29,000 nucleotides of DNA, from NCBI GenBank assembly GCA_937927565.1, contig CALBDV010000535.1, positions 1 to 29,000 of the forward strand, read 5' to 3'. Under the pieces are notes generated by a model, which saw only the letters and a program-made list of their open reading frames with translations, was not told the DNA's origin and ran no database searches. The stretch comes from an uncultured Holophagales bacterium. GTDB taxonomy: Bacteria; Acidobacteriota; Thermoanaerobaculia; UBA5066. Positions within the stretch are counted from its first letter, which is position 1; the number at the start of each line of letters is the position of its first letter. The translations under genes and the position numbers were made by a program. This document shows positions 7,839 to 15,955 of this stretch, piece after piece.

Positions 7839-8141
7839 ATGACGAACGAAGAGCCCGGAGCCGACACGATGACGGAATCCCCCGAAACGACCCCGAGCAC
7901 GCCCCTGATCGAGTCGAATTTCCGGCTCGTCCACATTGCCTCCCGCCGCGCCGAGCAGCTGATGCTGGGCGCCCGTCCCAAGATCGAGACGAAGCACACG
8001 AAGTTCTCACGCATCGCGCTCGCAGAAGTGGACGGTGGACTCGTGAAGTGGCAGCTGGGTCAGCGGCCCACCGAGTCCGAGGCCGAGGGCGAAGGCGTGC
8101 CGGCCGAGATGGTCGATCCGCTTCCCCTCATCACGCCGTAG
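7839..8141 (+). CDS. rpoZ: RNA polymerase omega subunit
   Basis: Smallest core RNA polymerase subunit, aiding assembly of beta-prime. From ATG 7839 it has 100 residues. The omega core is FRLVHIASRRAEQLMLGARPKI, then TKHTKFSRIALAEVDGGLVKW, matching the usual RxxLVxxAxxRAxQL and IALxEV patterns. The N-terminal ~25 residues and the C-terminus are variable and acidic. ATG 7839 has GGGAG (7829-7833) 5 bases upstream. ATG 7806 is also in frame and overlaps the gmk stop as ATGA, but lacks a good ribosome binding site and lies in an inverted repeat, so an 11-residue longer form is possible. Located between gmk and coaBC, its standard neighbours. Confidence 0.9.
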   Translation: MTNEEPGADTMTESPETTPSTPLIESNFRLVHIASRRAEQLMLGARPKIETKHTKFSRIALAEVDGGLVKWQLGQRPTESEAEGEGVPAEMVDPLPLITP

Positions 8142-8150
8142 CGCCGCGGC

Positions 8151-9404
8151 GTGAGCGGAGGCGCCACTCCGGTTCCGCGCGTCCTGCTCGGCGTCAGCGG
8201 AGGCATTGCGGCCTACAAGGCCGCGGAGATCGTCCGCCTCCTGGTCGAACGGGGGGCGGGCGTTCGCGTCCTGATGACTCCCGCCGCCCAGCGCTTCATC
8301 ACGCCGCTCACGCTCTCGGTCCTCTCGAAGGCCCCCGTCGTCGCCGACCTCTGGGACCCAGCATCCGGCGCCGTGGATCACATCGAGCTGGCGCGGTGGG
8401 GCGAGGTCCTGGCGGTGGCTCCGGCGACCGCCGACGTCCTGGCGAAGATGGCCCGAGGGATCGGCGACGAGGCGCTCTCCACGTACGCCCTCGCCCACCG
8501 GAAGGCGATCGTCGTCGCACCGGCGATGAACACCTGGATGCTGGCTCATCCCGCGACGCAGGAGAACCTCCGAATTCTGCGCGGACGCGGCGCCGTCGTC
8601 GTCGACCCGGAGTCGGGAGACCTCGCCTGCGGCGACGTTGGTCCGGGCCGGATGGCGGCTCCGCTCCGGATCGTCGAGACCGTCCTCGGCGCCGCGAGGG
8701 TCTCGAGGAGTCTTGCCGGGCGCCGGGTCATCGTCACCGCCGGCCCGACGCGCGAACCGATCGACCCGGTGAGGTTCCTGACGAACCGGAGCTCGGGACG
8801 CATGGGCTACTCCCTCGCCCGCGAAGCCGAAAAGCGGGGCGCCGAGATCGTTCTCGTATCTGGTCCCGTCTCCATCGACCCGCCCCCGAACGTGAGGCTC
8901 GTGAGGGTCGAAAGGACATCGGAGATGCTCGAGGCCGTTCTCGCCGAGCTGCCGTTCGCGGACGCCCTCGTCATGGCGGCCGCGCCGGCCGACTTCCAGG
9001 CCGAAGCGTTCACGCCCCGGAAGATCAAGCGAGCGGGCGGGATTCCGGAGATCCGCCTCGCCCTCGCGCCCGACATCCTCGCCGCCGTGCGACAGGTGCG
9101 GACGGACCGCCAGGTCGTCGTCGCGTTCGCTGCGGAGACGGACGACCTCGCCGGGAACGCCCGCCGGAAGCTCCTCGACAAGGGGGCCGATCTCCTCGTC
9201 GCCAACGACGTCTCCCGTCCCGGTATCGGCTTCGACAGCGAGGAGAACGAAGTACTCCTGCTCGCTGCCGGCGAGTCGGACCCGGTTTCCGTCCCGCGTG
9301 CCGCCAAGGCGATCGTCGCCGCGCGCATACTCGAGCGCCTCGCCGCGCTTCTCGACGAAAGATGCCCACACGGACCCGCCGACCCCGACGTAGCGACGCG
9401 CTGA
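8151..9404 (+). CDS. coaBC: Bifunctional phosphopantothenoylcysteine decarboxylase/synthase
   Basis: Makes 4'-phosphopantetheine for coenzyme A in two steps: CTP-dependent ligation of cysteine to phosphopantothenate (CoaB), then flavin-dependent decarboxylation (CoaC). The 417 residues carry both domains. In the N-terminal CoaC domain, the catalytic His77 is in DHIELARW, PAMNTWM (124-130) gives the substrate-binding Asn127, and Cys160 is in SGDLACGDVGPGRM. In the C-terminal CoaB domain, from about residue 190, are TAGPTREPIDPVRFLTNRSS and the PRKIKR lysine region. GTG 8151 lies 9 bases after rpoZ with no strong ribosome binding site. The 3' end overlaps the UDG gene by 43 bases in another frame. 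Confidence 0.96.
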   Translation: MSGGATPVPRVLLGVSGGIAAYKAAEIVRLLVERGAGVRVLMTPAAQRFITPLTLSVLSKAPVVADLWDPASGAVDHIELARWGEVLAVAPATADVLAKMARGIGDEALSTYALAHRKAIVVAPAMNTWMLAHPATQENLRILRGRGAVVVDPESGDLACGDVGPGRMAAPLRIVETVLGAARVSRSLAGRRVIVTAGPTREPIDPVRFLTNRSSGRMGYSLAREAEKRGAEIVLVSGPVSIDPPPNVRLVRVERTSEMLEAVLAELPFADALVMAAAPADFQAEAFTPRKIKRAGGIPEIRLALAPDILAAVRQVRTDRQVVVAFAAETDDLAGNARRKLLDKGADLLVANDVSRPGIGFDSEENEVLLLAAGESDPVSVPRAAKAIVAARILERLAALLDERCPHGPADPDVATR

Positions 9405-10171
9405 GCGCTGCCCTCGGGTACTTCCGAGACCTGGGCGTCCGGGAGGTCCATCTGCCGAAACGCACCGCGACACCGGCGCCCGAAGTGGCTGCCGCCCATC
9501 CCCTGACCGTTCCGCGCAGCGCCGGGACCGTGCCGCCGACGGCTCCGTCGGTCGAGCCGGGCGCTCCGGTGTCCGGGCCGAGTCCCTTTCCGGATCTGCC
9601 CTCGGTTCAGGCGGCCGTGGCCTCGTGCCAGCTCTGCGGACTCTGCCGGACCCGGACGCAGACCGTCTTCTCGGACGGCACGGGCCGGAGCCGGCTCATG
9701 TTCGTGGGGGAAGCTCCCGGCGCCGACGAGGACGCCACGGGTGTGCCTTTCGTGGGTCGGGCGGGACAGCTCCTGACGAAGATGGTCGAGTCCGGGATGG
9801 GTCTGTCGCGCGGTGACGTCTACATCGCGAACGTGCTGAAGTGCCGGCCGCCCGGGAACCGGAACCCGGAGCCGTCGGAGATCGCGAGCTGCCGCCCGTA
9901 CCTCGACGCGCAGATCGACCTCGTGAAGCCATCGGTCCTGGTGGCCCTCGGGAAGTTCGCCGCACAGTTTCTTCTCGAGACCGAGGAGCCGATCAGCCGG
10001 CTCCGGGGACGGTGGGGAAGCCGTGGCGGGATCCCCGTGATGCCGACCTACCACCCCTCCTTCCTGCTCCGCCAGCCGGACAGGAAAAAGGAGGCATGGG
10101 AAGACCTTCAGCAGGTCCTCCACAAGCTGGGCCTTCCTGTTCCCCGGAAGAAGGGGGATCCCGTTTCGTGA
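9362..10171 (+). CDS. Family 4 uracil-DNA glycosylase, Fe-S type
   Basis: Removes uracil from DNA to start base-excision repair. From ATG 9362 it has 269 residues. The first ~75 are an extension: a basic start, ALGYFRDLGVREVHLPKR, then a Pro/Ala-rich linker. The catalytic domain follows. Cys89, Cys92, Cys161 and Cys177 have the spacing expected for the 4Fe-4S ligands of family 4 enzymes. Motif A is GEAPGADED (from residue 117) with PFVGRAGQLL, and motif B is HPS (231-233). Cys95 is an extra cysteine near the cluster. The frame stays open upstream inside coaBC, but ATG 9362 is the only sensible start before the fold. It overlaps coaBC by 43 bases and the next gene by 4. Confidence 0.94.
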   Translation: MPTRTRRPRRSDALSAALGYFRDLGVREVHLPKRTATPAPEVAAAHPLTVPRSAGTVPPTAPSVEPGAPVSGPSPFPDLPSVQAAVASCQLCGLCRTRTQTVFSDGTGRSRLMFVGEAPGADEDATGVPFVGRAGQLLTKMVESGMGLSRGDVYIANVLKCRPPGNRNPEPSEIASCRPYLDAQIDLVKPSVLVALGKFAAQFLLETEEPISRLRGRWGSRGGIPVMPTYHPSFLLRQPDRKKEAWEDLQQVLHKLGLPVPRKKGDPVS

Positions 10172-10785
10172 GCGTGCGCAGGATCCTCGGTCCGCTCCTC
10201 GTCGGCCTCTTCGCTGCATTCGGAATCGCGCTCGTCGTCGTTCCGCCTGCGGGTGCCGCGCGGTTCACCTCCCCCCGCCTCGGGCCGGTCCCGGTAACCG
10301 CCGTGTCCGGGCGGACGCCCCTGGAGGAGAAGGCCGTTTCGTCCGCCGTCGTTTCCGGGCTGCGGCCCGCGATGGACGAGGATGCGGCCGATTCGGAAGC
10401 CCGCGACGACCTGCGGGACCTGTACGGCGACTACCGGCCCTATTTCGTCCGCGGCGATTTCGACGCCGATGGCCGGCTCGACTTCGCGCAGGCCTTTCTC
10501 CGTCGCGAGGGGCCGGAACCACTCTTCGACGTGGCGGTCTTCTTCGGGACGACCGAAGGGTTTTCGCCTCCGATCTGGGTCGAGCGTGGTCTCCTGCTCT
10601 CGGGAGGCGACCTGACCATCGACCGGTCGGTCCTGATCGTCACGGAGGACGTGGAACGGGACGTGTCCCGGCGCCTGCGGTGGGTCCCGGCCGAGAGGCG
10701 GTTCATCGACGTCGACGCCGGAAGTGAAGGGGAAGACGGCGAGCCCTGGACCGAGCCGGACGGCCGGGTCGGCACGACGGCCTGA
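10168..10785 (+). CDS. Secreted protein with Asp-rich calcium-type loop, unknown function
   Basis: 205 residues from GTG 10168, overlapping the UDG stop as GTGA. The N-terminus is a clear export signal: VSVRR, a long hydrophobic stretch, and a likely signal peptidase site after AGA near residue 30. The mature part contains GDFDADGRLDFAQAF, with Asp97, 99, 101 and 105 spaced as in EF-hand, dockerin or FG-GAP calcium loops, though the last EF-hand position is Gln. The rest looks like a small beta-rich domain: FDVAVFFGTTEGFSPPIWV and RLRWVPAERRFIDVD. No family is firmly recognised. It sits in coupled arrangement between DNA repair and replication-restart genes, and nothing links it to them in function. 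Confidence 0.75.
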   Translation: MSVRRILGPLLVGLFAAFGIALVVVPPAGAARFTSPRLGPVPVTAVSGRTPLEEKAVSSAVVSGLRPAMDEDAADSEARDDLRDLYGDYRPYFVRGDFDADGRLDFAQAFLRREGPEPLFDVAVFFGTTEGFSPPIWVERGLLLSGGDLTIDRSVLIVTEDVERDVSRRLRWVPAERRFIDVDAGSEGEDGEPWTEPDGRVGTTA

Positions 10786-10789
10786 CACC

Positions 10790-13201
10790 GTGGCTCCGGA
10801 CGAGACCGCCCGACGCGTCGCGGTCCTGCTGCCGACCGGATTCCCGCAGCTCGCCACCTACCTCCTTCCCTCGGAGATGGCACGGCCCGAAGCCGGCACA
10901 CGGCTTGCCGTGCCGTTCGGGACCCGAATCCTGACGGGGCTCGTTGCTCCCGGCGAGGCTGTGGCCGCGCCCGTGGGGACGACCGAGAGGGAGGTCCTTT
11001 CCCTGCTCGACGAGACCCCGTTCCTTCCGGAGTCCTTCGTCGGCCTCCTCCTCAGGGCATCGGCCTACTACTTCGCCCCGCCGGGCGAGCTTCTCCGCGC
11101 GGCCGTCCCCGGCCGCCTCCTCGACCTCGGGCAGGCTTCGTATGTCCCGACGAACAGGTCGGTCGGAGCCCAGCCGCGGGAAGGCAGGTCCGCGGAAGTC
11201 CTGGCGGTCCTCGTGGAGGCCGGGCGAGCCACTCAGCTCGAGCTCTCCGCTCGTCTCGGAAGCCGCGGTCTCGCGAGGGCGCTCCGCGCGCTTCTGGACG
11301 AGGGCCTCGTCCGGATCCCTTCCGAGGAAATGAAGGCGGCCCGGCCGCCGCTCACGAAGAGCTGGGTCGCACGGGGAGCCGCCGGCGACCCGCGCCTCGC
11401 ACGCAAGCCGAAGCAGAGAAATGCCCTCTCCCACCTGGTCGCGCTCGGCCGACCAGCCTCGGCGACCGAGCTCCGCATCGCGGGGGCGACGCCCGCAGTC
11501 CTGGGGGCCCTCGTGAAGGACGGTTTCGTCGCGGTCGTCGAGGAGGAGCGCCCGGCGGACGCCGCCGCTCATGCCCTTCCCCTCCGGCCCGCCCTCCCGA
11601 TCGTCCCGACCTCCGCGCAGCAGGAGGCCGTCGAGGCCATCCGGACGGCCCTCGCCCGGGGCGTCGAGGCCCGGTTCCTCCTCGACGGTGTGACCGGAAG
11701 CGGGAAGACGGAGGTCTACCTTGCCGCGCTCGAGGCGTCGATTGCGCTCGGACGGCAGGGGATCATCCTCGTACCTGAGATCGCGCTCGCGCCGGGGCTC
11801 ATCCGGCGTGTCGTCGCCCGCTTCGGGAAGCGCGTCGCGCTCCTCCACAGCGGTCTCTCCGACGGCGAACGGGCGGCCGCGTGGGAGCGGACCCGCCGTG
11901 GAGAGGTGGACGCGGTCGTGGGACCGCGTTCGGCCGTGTTCGCACCCCTTCCACGCCTCGGCCTGATCGTCGTCGACGAAGCGCACGACGCGTCGTACAA
12001 GCAGGCCGAAGCCCCCCGTTACGATGCTCGGACGGTCGCGCGCGTTCGAGCCCACGGCGAGTCGGCGGTCCTTCTCCTCGGTTCGGCGACACCTTCCATG
12101 GAGCAGGAGCAGTCCGCCCGCGACGGCGGGCTCGTCCGCCTCGTTCTGCCGGACCGGCCCACGGCGCGCGGCCGGGCCGCGGTCGAGGTCGTCGACCTCC
12201 GCGGCGAGCCGGCCCGCCCCGGAGACCACGGCCGGGTCCTCTTCGCCTCGCGGACCATCGAGCTGCTGCAGGGCGCCTTCGACAGGGGGGAGCAGGCCAT
12301 CGTCCTGCTGAACCGCCGCGGCTTCTCGCCGTCTCTCCTCTGCCGGGCCTGCGGGCACGACTTCCGCTGCGGTTCGTGCTCGGTCGCCAGAACGTACCAT
12401 CGCCGGGGCGAGCGGCTCCTCTGTCACTACTGCGGCGACTTCGTCCCGCGCCCGCGGGCCTGCCCGGCCTGCGGCTCGGAGGTCCTGATGCCGGTCGGGT
12501 TCGGGACCGAACGTCTCGCCGAGCGATTCGAAGAGGTCTTTCCGGGGATCCCGTATGCCGTCCTCGACCGCGACGCCGCCTCGAGGCGGGGAGGGGCGGC
12601 CCGAGTCCTTGCCGACTTCGAATCGGGAACGGCGAAGGCCCTCCTCGGGACGCAGATGGTGGCAAAGGGGCACGACTTCCCGAACGCGACGGTCCTTGCG
12701 GTCCTCGACGCCGATGCGCTCCTCTCGTTTCCTGACTTCCGATCCGCCGAGCGGACGTTCCAGCTCGTGACGCAGGCGGCCGGCCGGGTGGGACGAGGGG
12801 AGAGGCCCGGGGTCGTCGCGGTCCAGACGGCGCGGCCGGAGCACGAGGCGATCGCGGCGGCCGTGGCGCAGGACCACCCCCGTTTCGCGGAAACGGAGCT
12901 TCGGTTCCGGAGGACCTTCACCTACCCGCCCTTCTCCCACCTCCTTCTCGCGCTCTGGACGGCGAAGGAGCTGCCCGAAGCGGAGGCAGCAGCCCGGATC
13001 GGGCGGGCGACGATCGCCTGTCTGCCCCGGCTTCGCCTTCTCGGTCCCGCCCCCGCTCCGCTGGAGAGGCTGAAGGGGCTCTACAGGGTCCAGCTCCTGA
13101 TCAAGTCCGAATCGCGCGAGGCGCTCGCCGAGGCGGGGGAGAAGCTCGGTGCGCTGGACGCCGCCCCCCGCCTCGACCGCGATCCGCAGAGCCTCCTCTG
13201 A
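10790..13201 (+). CDS. priA: Primosomal protein N' (replication restart helicase)
   Basis: 3'-to-5' helicase that reloads the replisome at stalled forks. From GTG 10790 it has 803 residues; an in-frame GTG at 10724 inside the previous gene is less likely. The N-terminal 3'-end-binding domain is followed by a winged-helix region (LGSRGLARALRALLDEGLV). Walker A GVTGSGKT is at 300-307 and DEAH at 396-399, with GSATPSMEQ as motif III. Eight cysteines at 518, 521, 527, 530, 545, 548, 558 and 561 form the two zinc sites typical of PriA. The C-terminal helicase lobe has GTQMVAKGHDFPNATVLAVL and QAAGRVGRG. All family landmarks are intact. Four bases separate it from the secreted-protein gene. Confidence 0.97.
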   Translation: MAPDETARRVAVLLPTGFPQLATYLLPSEMARPEAGTRLAVPFGTRILTGLVAPGEAVAAPVGTTEREVLSLLDETPFLPESFVGLLLRASAYYFAPPGELLRAAVPGRLLDLGQASYVPTNRSVGAQPREGRSAEVLAVLVEAGRATQLELSARLGSRGLARALRALLDEGLVRIPSEEMKAARPPLTKSWVARGAAGDPRLARKPKQRNALSHLVALGRPASATELRIAGATPAVLGALVKDGFVAVVEEERPADAAAHALPLRPALPIVPTSAQQEAVEAIRTALARGVEARFLLDGVTGSGKTEVYLAALEASIALGRQGIILVPEIALAPGLIRRVVARFGKRVALLHSGLSDGERAAAWERTRRGEVDAVVGPRSAVFAPLPRLGLIVVDEAHDASYKQAEAPRYDARTVARVRAHGESAVLLLGSATPSMEQEQSARDGGLVRLVLPDRPTARGRAAVEVVDLRGEPARPGDHGRVLFASRTIELLQGAFDRGEQAIVLLNRRGFSPSLLCRACGHDFRCGSCSVARTYHRRGERLLCHYCGDFVPRPRACPACGSEVLMPVGFGTERLAERFEEVFPGIPYAVLDRDAASRRGGAARVLADFESGTAKALLGTQMVAKGHDFPNATVLAVLDADALLSFPDFRSAERTFQLVTQAAGRVGRGERPGVVAVQTARPEHEAIAAAVAQDHPRFAETELRFRRTFTYPPFSHLLLALWTAKELPEAEAAARIGRATIACLPRLRLLGPAPAPLERLKGLYRVQLLIKSESREALAEAGEKLGALDAAPRLDRDPQSLL

Positions 13202-13223
13202 CGGTCAGAGCCCGGCGGTCTGG

Positions 13224-13229
13224 TACATT
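13224..13229 (+). promoter_or_regulatory. Extended -10 promoter for accA, leaderless type
   Basis: TACATT preceded by TGG gives an extended -10 (TGnTACATT) in the 34-base gap after priA. A weak CTGACG at 13198-13203 could be a distant -35 (20-base spacer). Transcription would begin about 7 bases downstream, at the G of the accA GTG codon (13236), predicting a leaderless mRNA. No Shine-Dalgarno is present before that codon. Confidence 0.5.
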
Positions 13230-13235
13230 GCGGGG

Positions 13236-14198
13236 GTGAGCGACGAGAACCGCTTCGAGGAGCCGCTGGAGCGGTTGAGGGTCCGGATTGCCGAGCTCGG
13301 CCAGAATCCCGAGAGCCCCGCCCGGGACAAGGCCATCCGAAAACTCTCCACCCGACTCGAGAAGATCTCGGCCGAGATCTACGCGAACCTGACTCCCTGG
13401 CAGAAGACCCTCGTCGCGCGCCACCCGGCTCGACCTTTCACGCTCGACTACGTACGGGTTCTACTGCGGGACTTCGTCGAGCTGCACGGCGACCGGACGT
13501 ACGCGGACGACCCCGCGATCGTCGCCGGCTTCGGAGTCCTCGGCGAGAGGACGGTCGCCGTCGTCGGCCACCAGAAGGGGCGGGACACGAAGGAGAAGAT
13601 CCGCCGCAACTTCGGCATGCCGAGACCCGAAGGGTACCGGAAGGCCCTCCGGGTCATGAAGCTCGCCGAGAAGTTCCGCCGGCCGGTTCTCACGTTCATC
13701 GACACGCCCGGCGCCTATCCCGGCATCGAGAGCGAGGAGCGCGGGGTCTCGGAAGCGATCGCCGTGAACCTCCTGGAGATGTCCCGTCTCGGGGTCCCGA
13801 TCGTCGCGACGGTGACGGGGGAAGGGGGCTCCGGCGGCGCACTCGGAATCGGCGTGACCGACGTCATCCTGATGCTGGAGCACTCGGTCTACTCGGTGAT
13901 CTCGCCCGAAGGCTGTGCCGCGATTCTCTGGAAGGACCAGGCTCGAGCGCGGGAGGCGGCCGAGGCGATGAGGATGACCGCCGCCGACTGCAAGGCCCTC
14001 GGCGTGGCCGACGAGGTGATCCCCGAGCCGCCCGGCGGAGCCCATTCGAACCCCCTTGCGACGATCGACGCGGTCGGGCGCGCCCTCGTCCGCCATCTCG
14101 ACCGCCTCTCCTCGCTCCCGACCGAAACCCTCCTCGAAGCCCGCTACGCGAAGTTCCGCCGCTTGGGGGCCTGGGAGGGGACCGCGGCCTCCCGGTGA
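13236..14198 (+). CDS. accA: Acetyl-CoA carboxylase carboxyltransferase subunit alpha
   Basis: With AccD it transfers the carboxyl group from biotin to acetyl-CoA, making malonyl-CoA for fatty acid synthesis. 320 residues from GTG 13236, the family's usual length. Landmarks are GHQKGRDTKEKIRRNFGMP, PEGYRKALRVMKLAEKF, FIDTPGAYPG, and VTGEGGSGGALGIGV, which forms the oxyanion and CoA site, then SVISPEGCAAILWKD. The upstream frame is open into priA, but the family N-terminus (EEPLERLRVRIAEL) begins right after this GTG. It probably has its own promoter and a leaderless start. Its stop overlaps recJ by 4 bases. Confidence 0.97.
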   Translation: MSDENRFEEPLERLRVRIAELGQNPESPARDKAIRKLSTRLEKISAEIYANLTPWQKTLVARHPARPFTLDYVRVLLRDFVELHGDRTYADDPAIVAGFGVLGERTVAVVGHQKGRDTKEKIRRNFGMPRPEGYRKALRVMKLAEKFRRPVLTFIDTPGAYPGIESEERGVSEAIAVNLLEMSRLGVPIVATVTGEGGSGGALGIGVTDVILMLEHSVYSVISPEGCAAILWKDQARAREAAEAMRMTAADCKALGVADEVIPEPPGGAHSNPLATIDAVGRALVRHLDRLSSLPTETLLEARYAKFRRLGAWEGTAASR

Positions 14199-15955
14199 CC
14201 CCGGCCTTTCCGCCGCCCCGCGTCTCGCGCTCACTCCGGTTGCAGGACGCGGGCGCAGCGAGACTCCTCGCCCGCGAGCTGCGCATCCCCGAGGCCGTGG
14301 CGCGCGTCCTGGCAGCTCGCGGGATCACCTCGACCGGCGAAGCGGGCGCCTGGCTCGCGCCCGGCATCGAGACGCTTCACGATCCGTTCGGAATGGGAGG
14401 AATGCCGGAGGCCGTCGAGCTCCTCGCCGCGTCCGCCAGACGCGGAGGCCGCGTGGTCGTCTTCGGCGACTACGACTGCGACGGCATCGGCGCGCTCGCG
14501 ATCCTCACCACGACGCTGAAGAGGCTCGGGGCCGACGCGATCCCGTTCGTCCCCCACCGGCTACGCGACGGCTACGGCCTGAGGCCCGAGACGCTGCGCC
14601 GGGTCCTCGACGAGCACGCTCCGGAGGGGATCGTCACGGTCGACTGCGGAATCACCGCCGTCGACCCGATTCGCGAGGCCGTCGCCCGCGGCGTCTTCGT
14701 CGTCGTGACCGACCATCACCTCCCGTCCGAAGAGCTGCCGAGGGGGGCGGTCCTTCTCAACCCGAAAATCCACGGCTGTCCCTATCCATTCAAGGAGCTG
14801 GCGGGAGCCGGCATCGCATGGAAGCTCTCGGAGGCCCTCCTCAGGACCGATGGGGCGCGCGTCGGGCTTTCGGACGCCGCCGTGCGGTCCTGGATGGCGT
14901 CCCTCGCGAAAGTGGCGGCGCTCTCGACGATCGCAGACATGGTTCCTCTCACCGGGGAGAACCGCGTCCTGACGTCCTGGGGCCTGGCCGGCCTGGCCGA
15001 GCCCCGCTCGCCCGGGCTGACGGCTCTCCTCGCGCGCTGTTCCGTCAGGGCCGGGAAGAGTCCTTCGGTCCACGACGTCGCCTTCCGGATCGCGCCGCGC
15101 CTGAACGCCTCGGGACGTATCGATCACGCCTTTCGGGCCCTCGAGCTCCTCACGACGGCCGACGCCGCCCGGGCGAACGTCCTCGCAGACGAGATCGAGG
15201 CCGCCAACACGGAACGGCGGAGGATGCAGGAGAAGGTCGTCGCCGTCGCCTTCGAACGCCTGGAGAGGACCTTCGATGCCGGCCGGGACGCGCTCGTCGT
15301 CGAGGCCGGAACGCCGGACGAGGGTTGGCATCGCGGTGTCCTCGGGATCGCCGCGTCGAGAGTCGCTCAGGCCCTCCATCGCCCGGTGCTCCTTCTTTCG
15401 CAGGAGAACGGCCGCACCGGCGGGAGCGGACGGACCTGCGGGCGAACGCCCCTCTTCGCCCGCCTCGCCCCCGTCGCACGGAGACACGCGGCCGACTTCG
15501 GGGGCCACCACGCCGCGATCGGCCTCTCGATCTCGACGGCGGGCTACGAGGCCTTTCGCGACGATGCACAGTCCGCATTTGCAGAGGCGCGCGACGACGA
15601 GGAGTGGAGCGTCGTCTTCGAGGCCGACACGGAGCTCGCCCCGGCGGAGGTGACGCCCGCGCTCGTCGAGGCGCTCTCCCGGCTGGAGCCCCACGGGATG
15701 GGCAATCCGCGCCCCCTCTTTCTCCTGCCCTGCCTCGAGTGGGACGGCCGTGGGCGACCGGTCGGGGAGCGAGGACTCCGCGTGTCCTTCGAGAGCGACG
15801 GGATCCGGCTCGAGGCCGTCGGCTGGTCCCTCGGATCGATTCCGGGACCCGCGCGGCGGGGAAGGTGGAGCATCCTCGCGAACGTGGTCCACGACGCGTT
15901 CCTCGGCCGGCCGGGATTGACGATCCTCGACGCGGTTCGACTGGGGGACGCGTGA
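14195..15955 (+). CDS. recJ: Single-stranded-DNA-specific exonuclease RecJ
   Basis: 5'-to-3' exonuclease on single-stranded DNA used in recombination and base-excision or mismatch repair. 586 residues from GTG 14195. The DHH phosphoesterase domain has DYDCDG (92-97; Cys where many have Ala), TVDCGI, and TDHH (172-175), which bind the metals. The DHHA1 domain has GWHRGVLGIAASR, GGSGRT and FGGHHAAIGLSI. A C-terminal OB-like domain follows, with LEPHGMGNPRPLF. Start and stop both overlap neighbours by 4 bases (accA and the Lpt-type gene). Nothing is missing from the catalytic set. Confidence 0.95.
   Translation: MTPAFPPPRVSRSLRLQDAGAARLLARELRIPEAVARVLAARGITSTGEAGAWLAPGIETLHDPFGMGGMPEAVELLAASARRGGRVVVFGDYDCDGIGALAILTTTLKRLGADAIPFVPHRLRDGYGLRPETLRRVLDEHAPEGIVTVDCGITAVDPIREAVARGVFVVVTDHHLPSEELPRGAVLLNPKIHGCPYPFKELAGAGIAWKLSEALLRTDGARVGLSDAAVRSWMASLAKVAALSTIADMVPLTGENRVLTSWGLAGLAEPRSPGLTALLARCSVRAGKSPSVHDVAFRIAPRLNASGRIDHAFRALELLTTADAARANVLADEIEAANTERRRMQEKVVAVAFERLERTFDAGRDALVVEAGTPDEGWHRGVLGIAASRVAQALHRPVLLLSQENGRTGGSGRTCGRTPLFARLAPVARRHAADFGGHHAAIGLSISTAGYEAFRDDAQSAFAEARDDEEWSVVFEADTELAPAEVTPALVEALSRLEPHGMGNPRPLFLLPCLEWDGRGRPVGERGLRVSFESDGIRLEAVGWSLGSIPGPARRGRWSILANVVHDAFLGRPGLTILDAVRLGDA

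Noticed and set aside
10703..12940. 745-codon open frame on the - strand opposite priA
   Set aside because: It mirrors the intact PriA coding sequence, is dominated by Arg, Gly, Asp and Glu as expected from reading GC-rich codons backwards, and shows no domain motif.
14056..15951. Upstream open part of the LptC/A frame, which could make a 1301-residue protein
   Set aside because: This stretch is Arg/Pro/Gly-rich and lies on the conserved recJ gene. The transport protein has a natural N-terminus at GTG 15952 with a membrane anchor.
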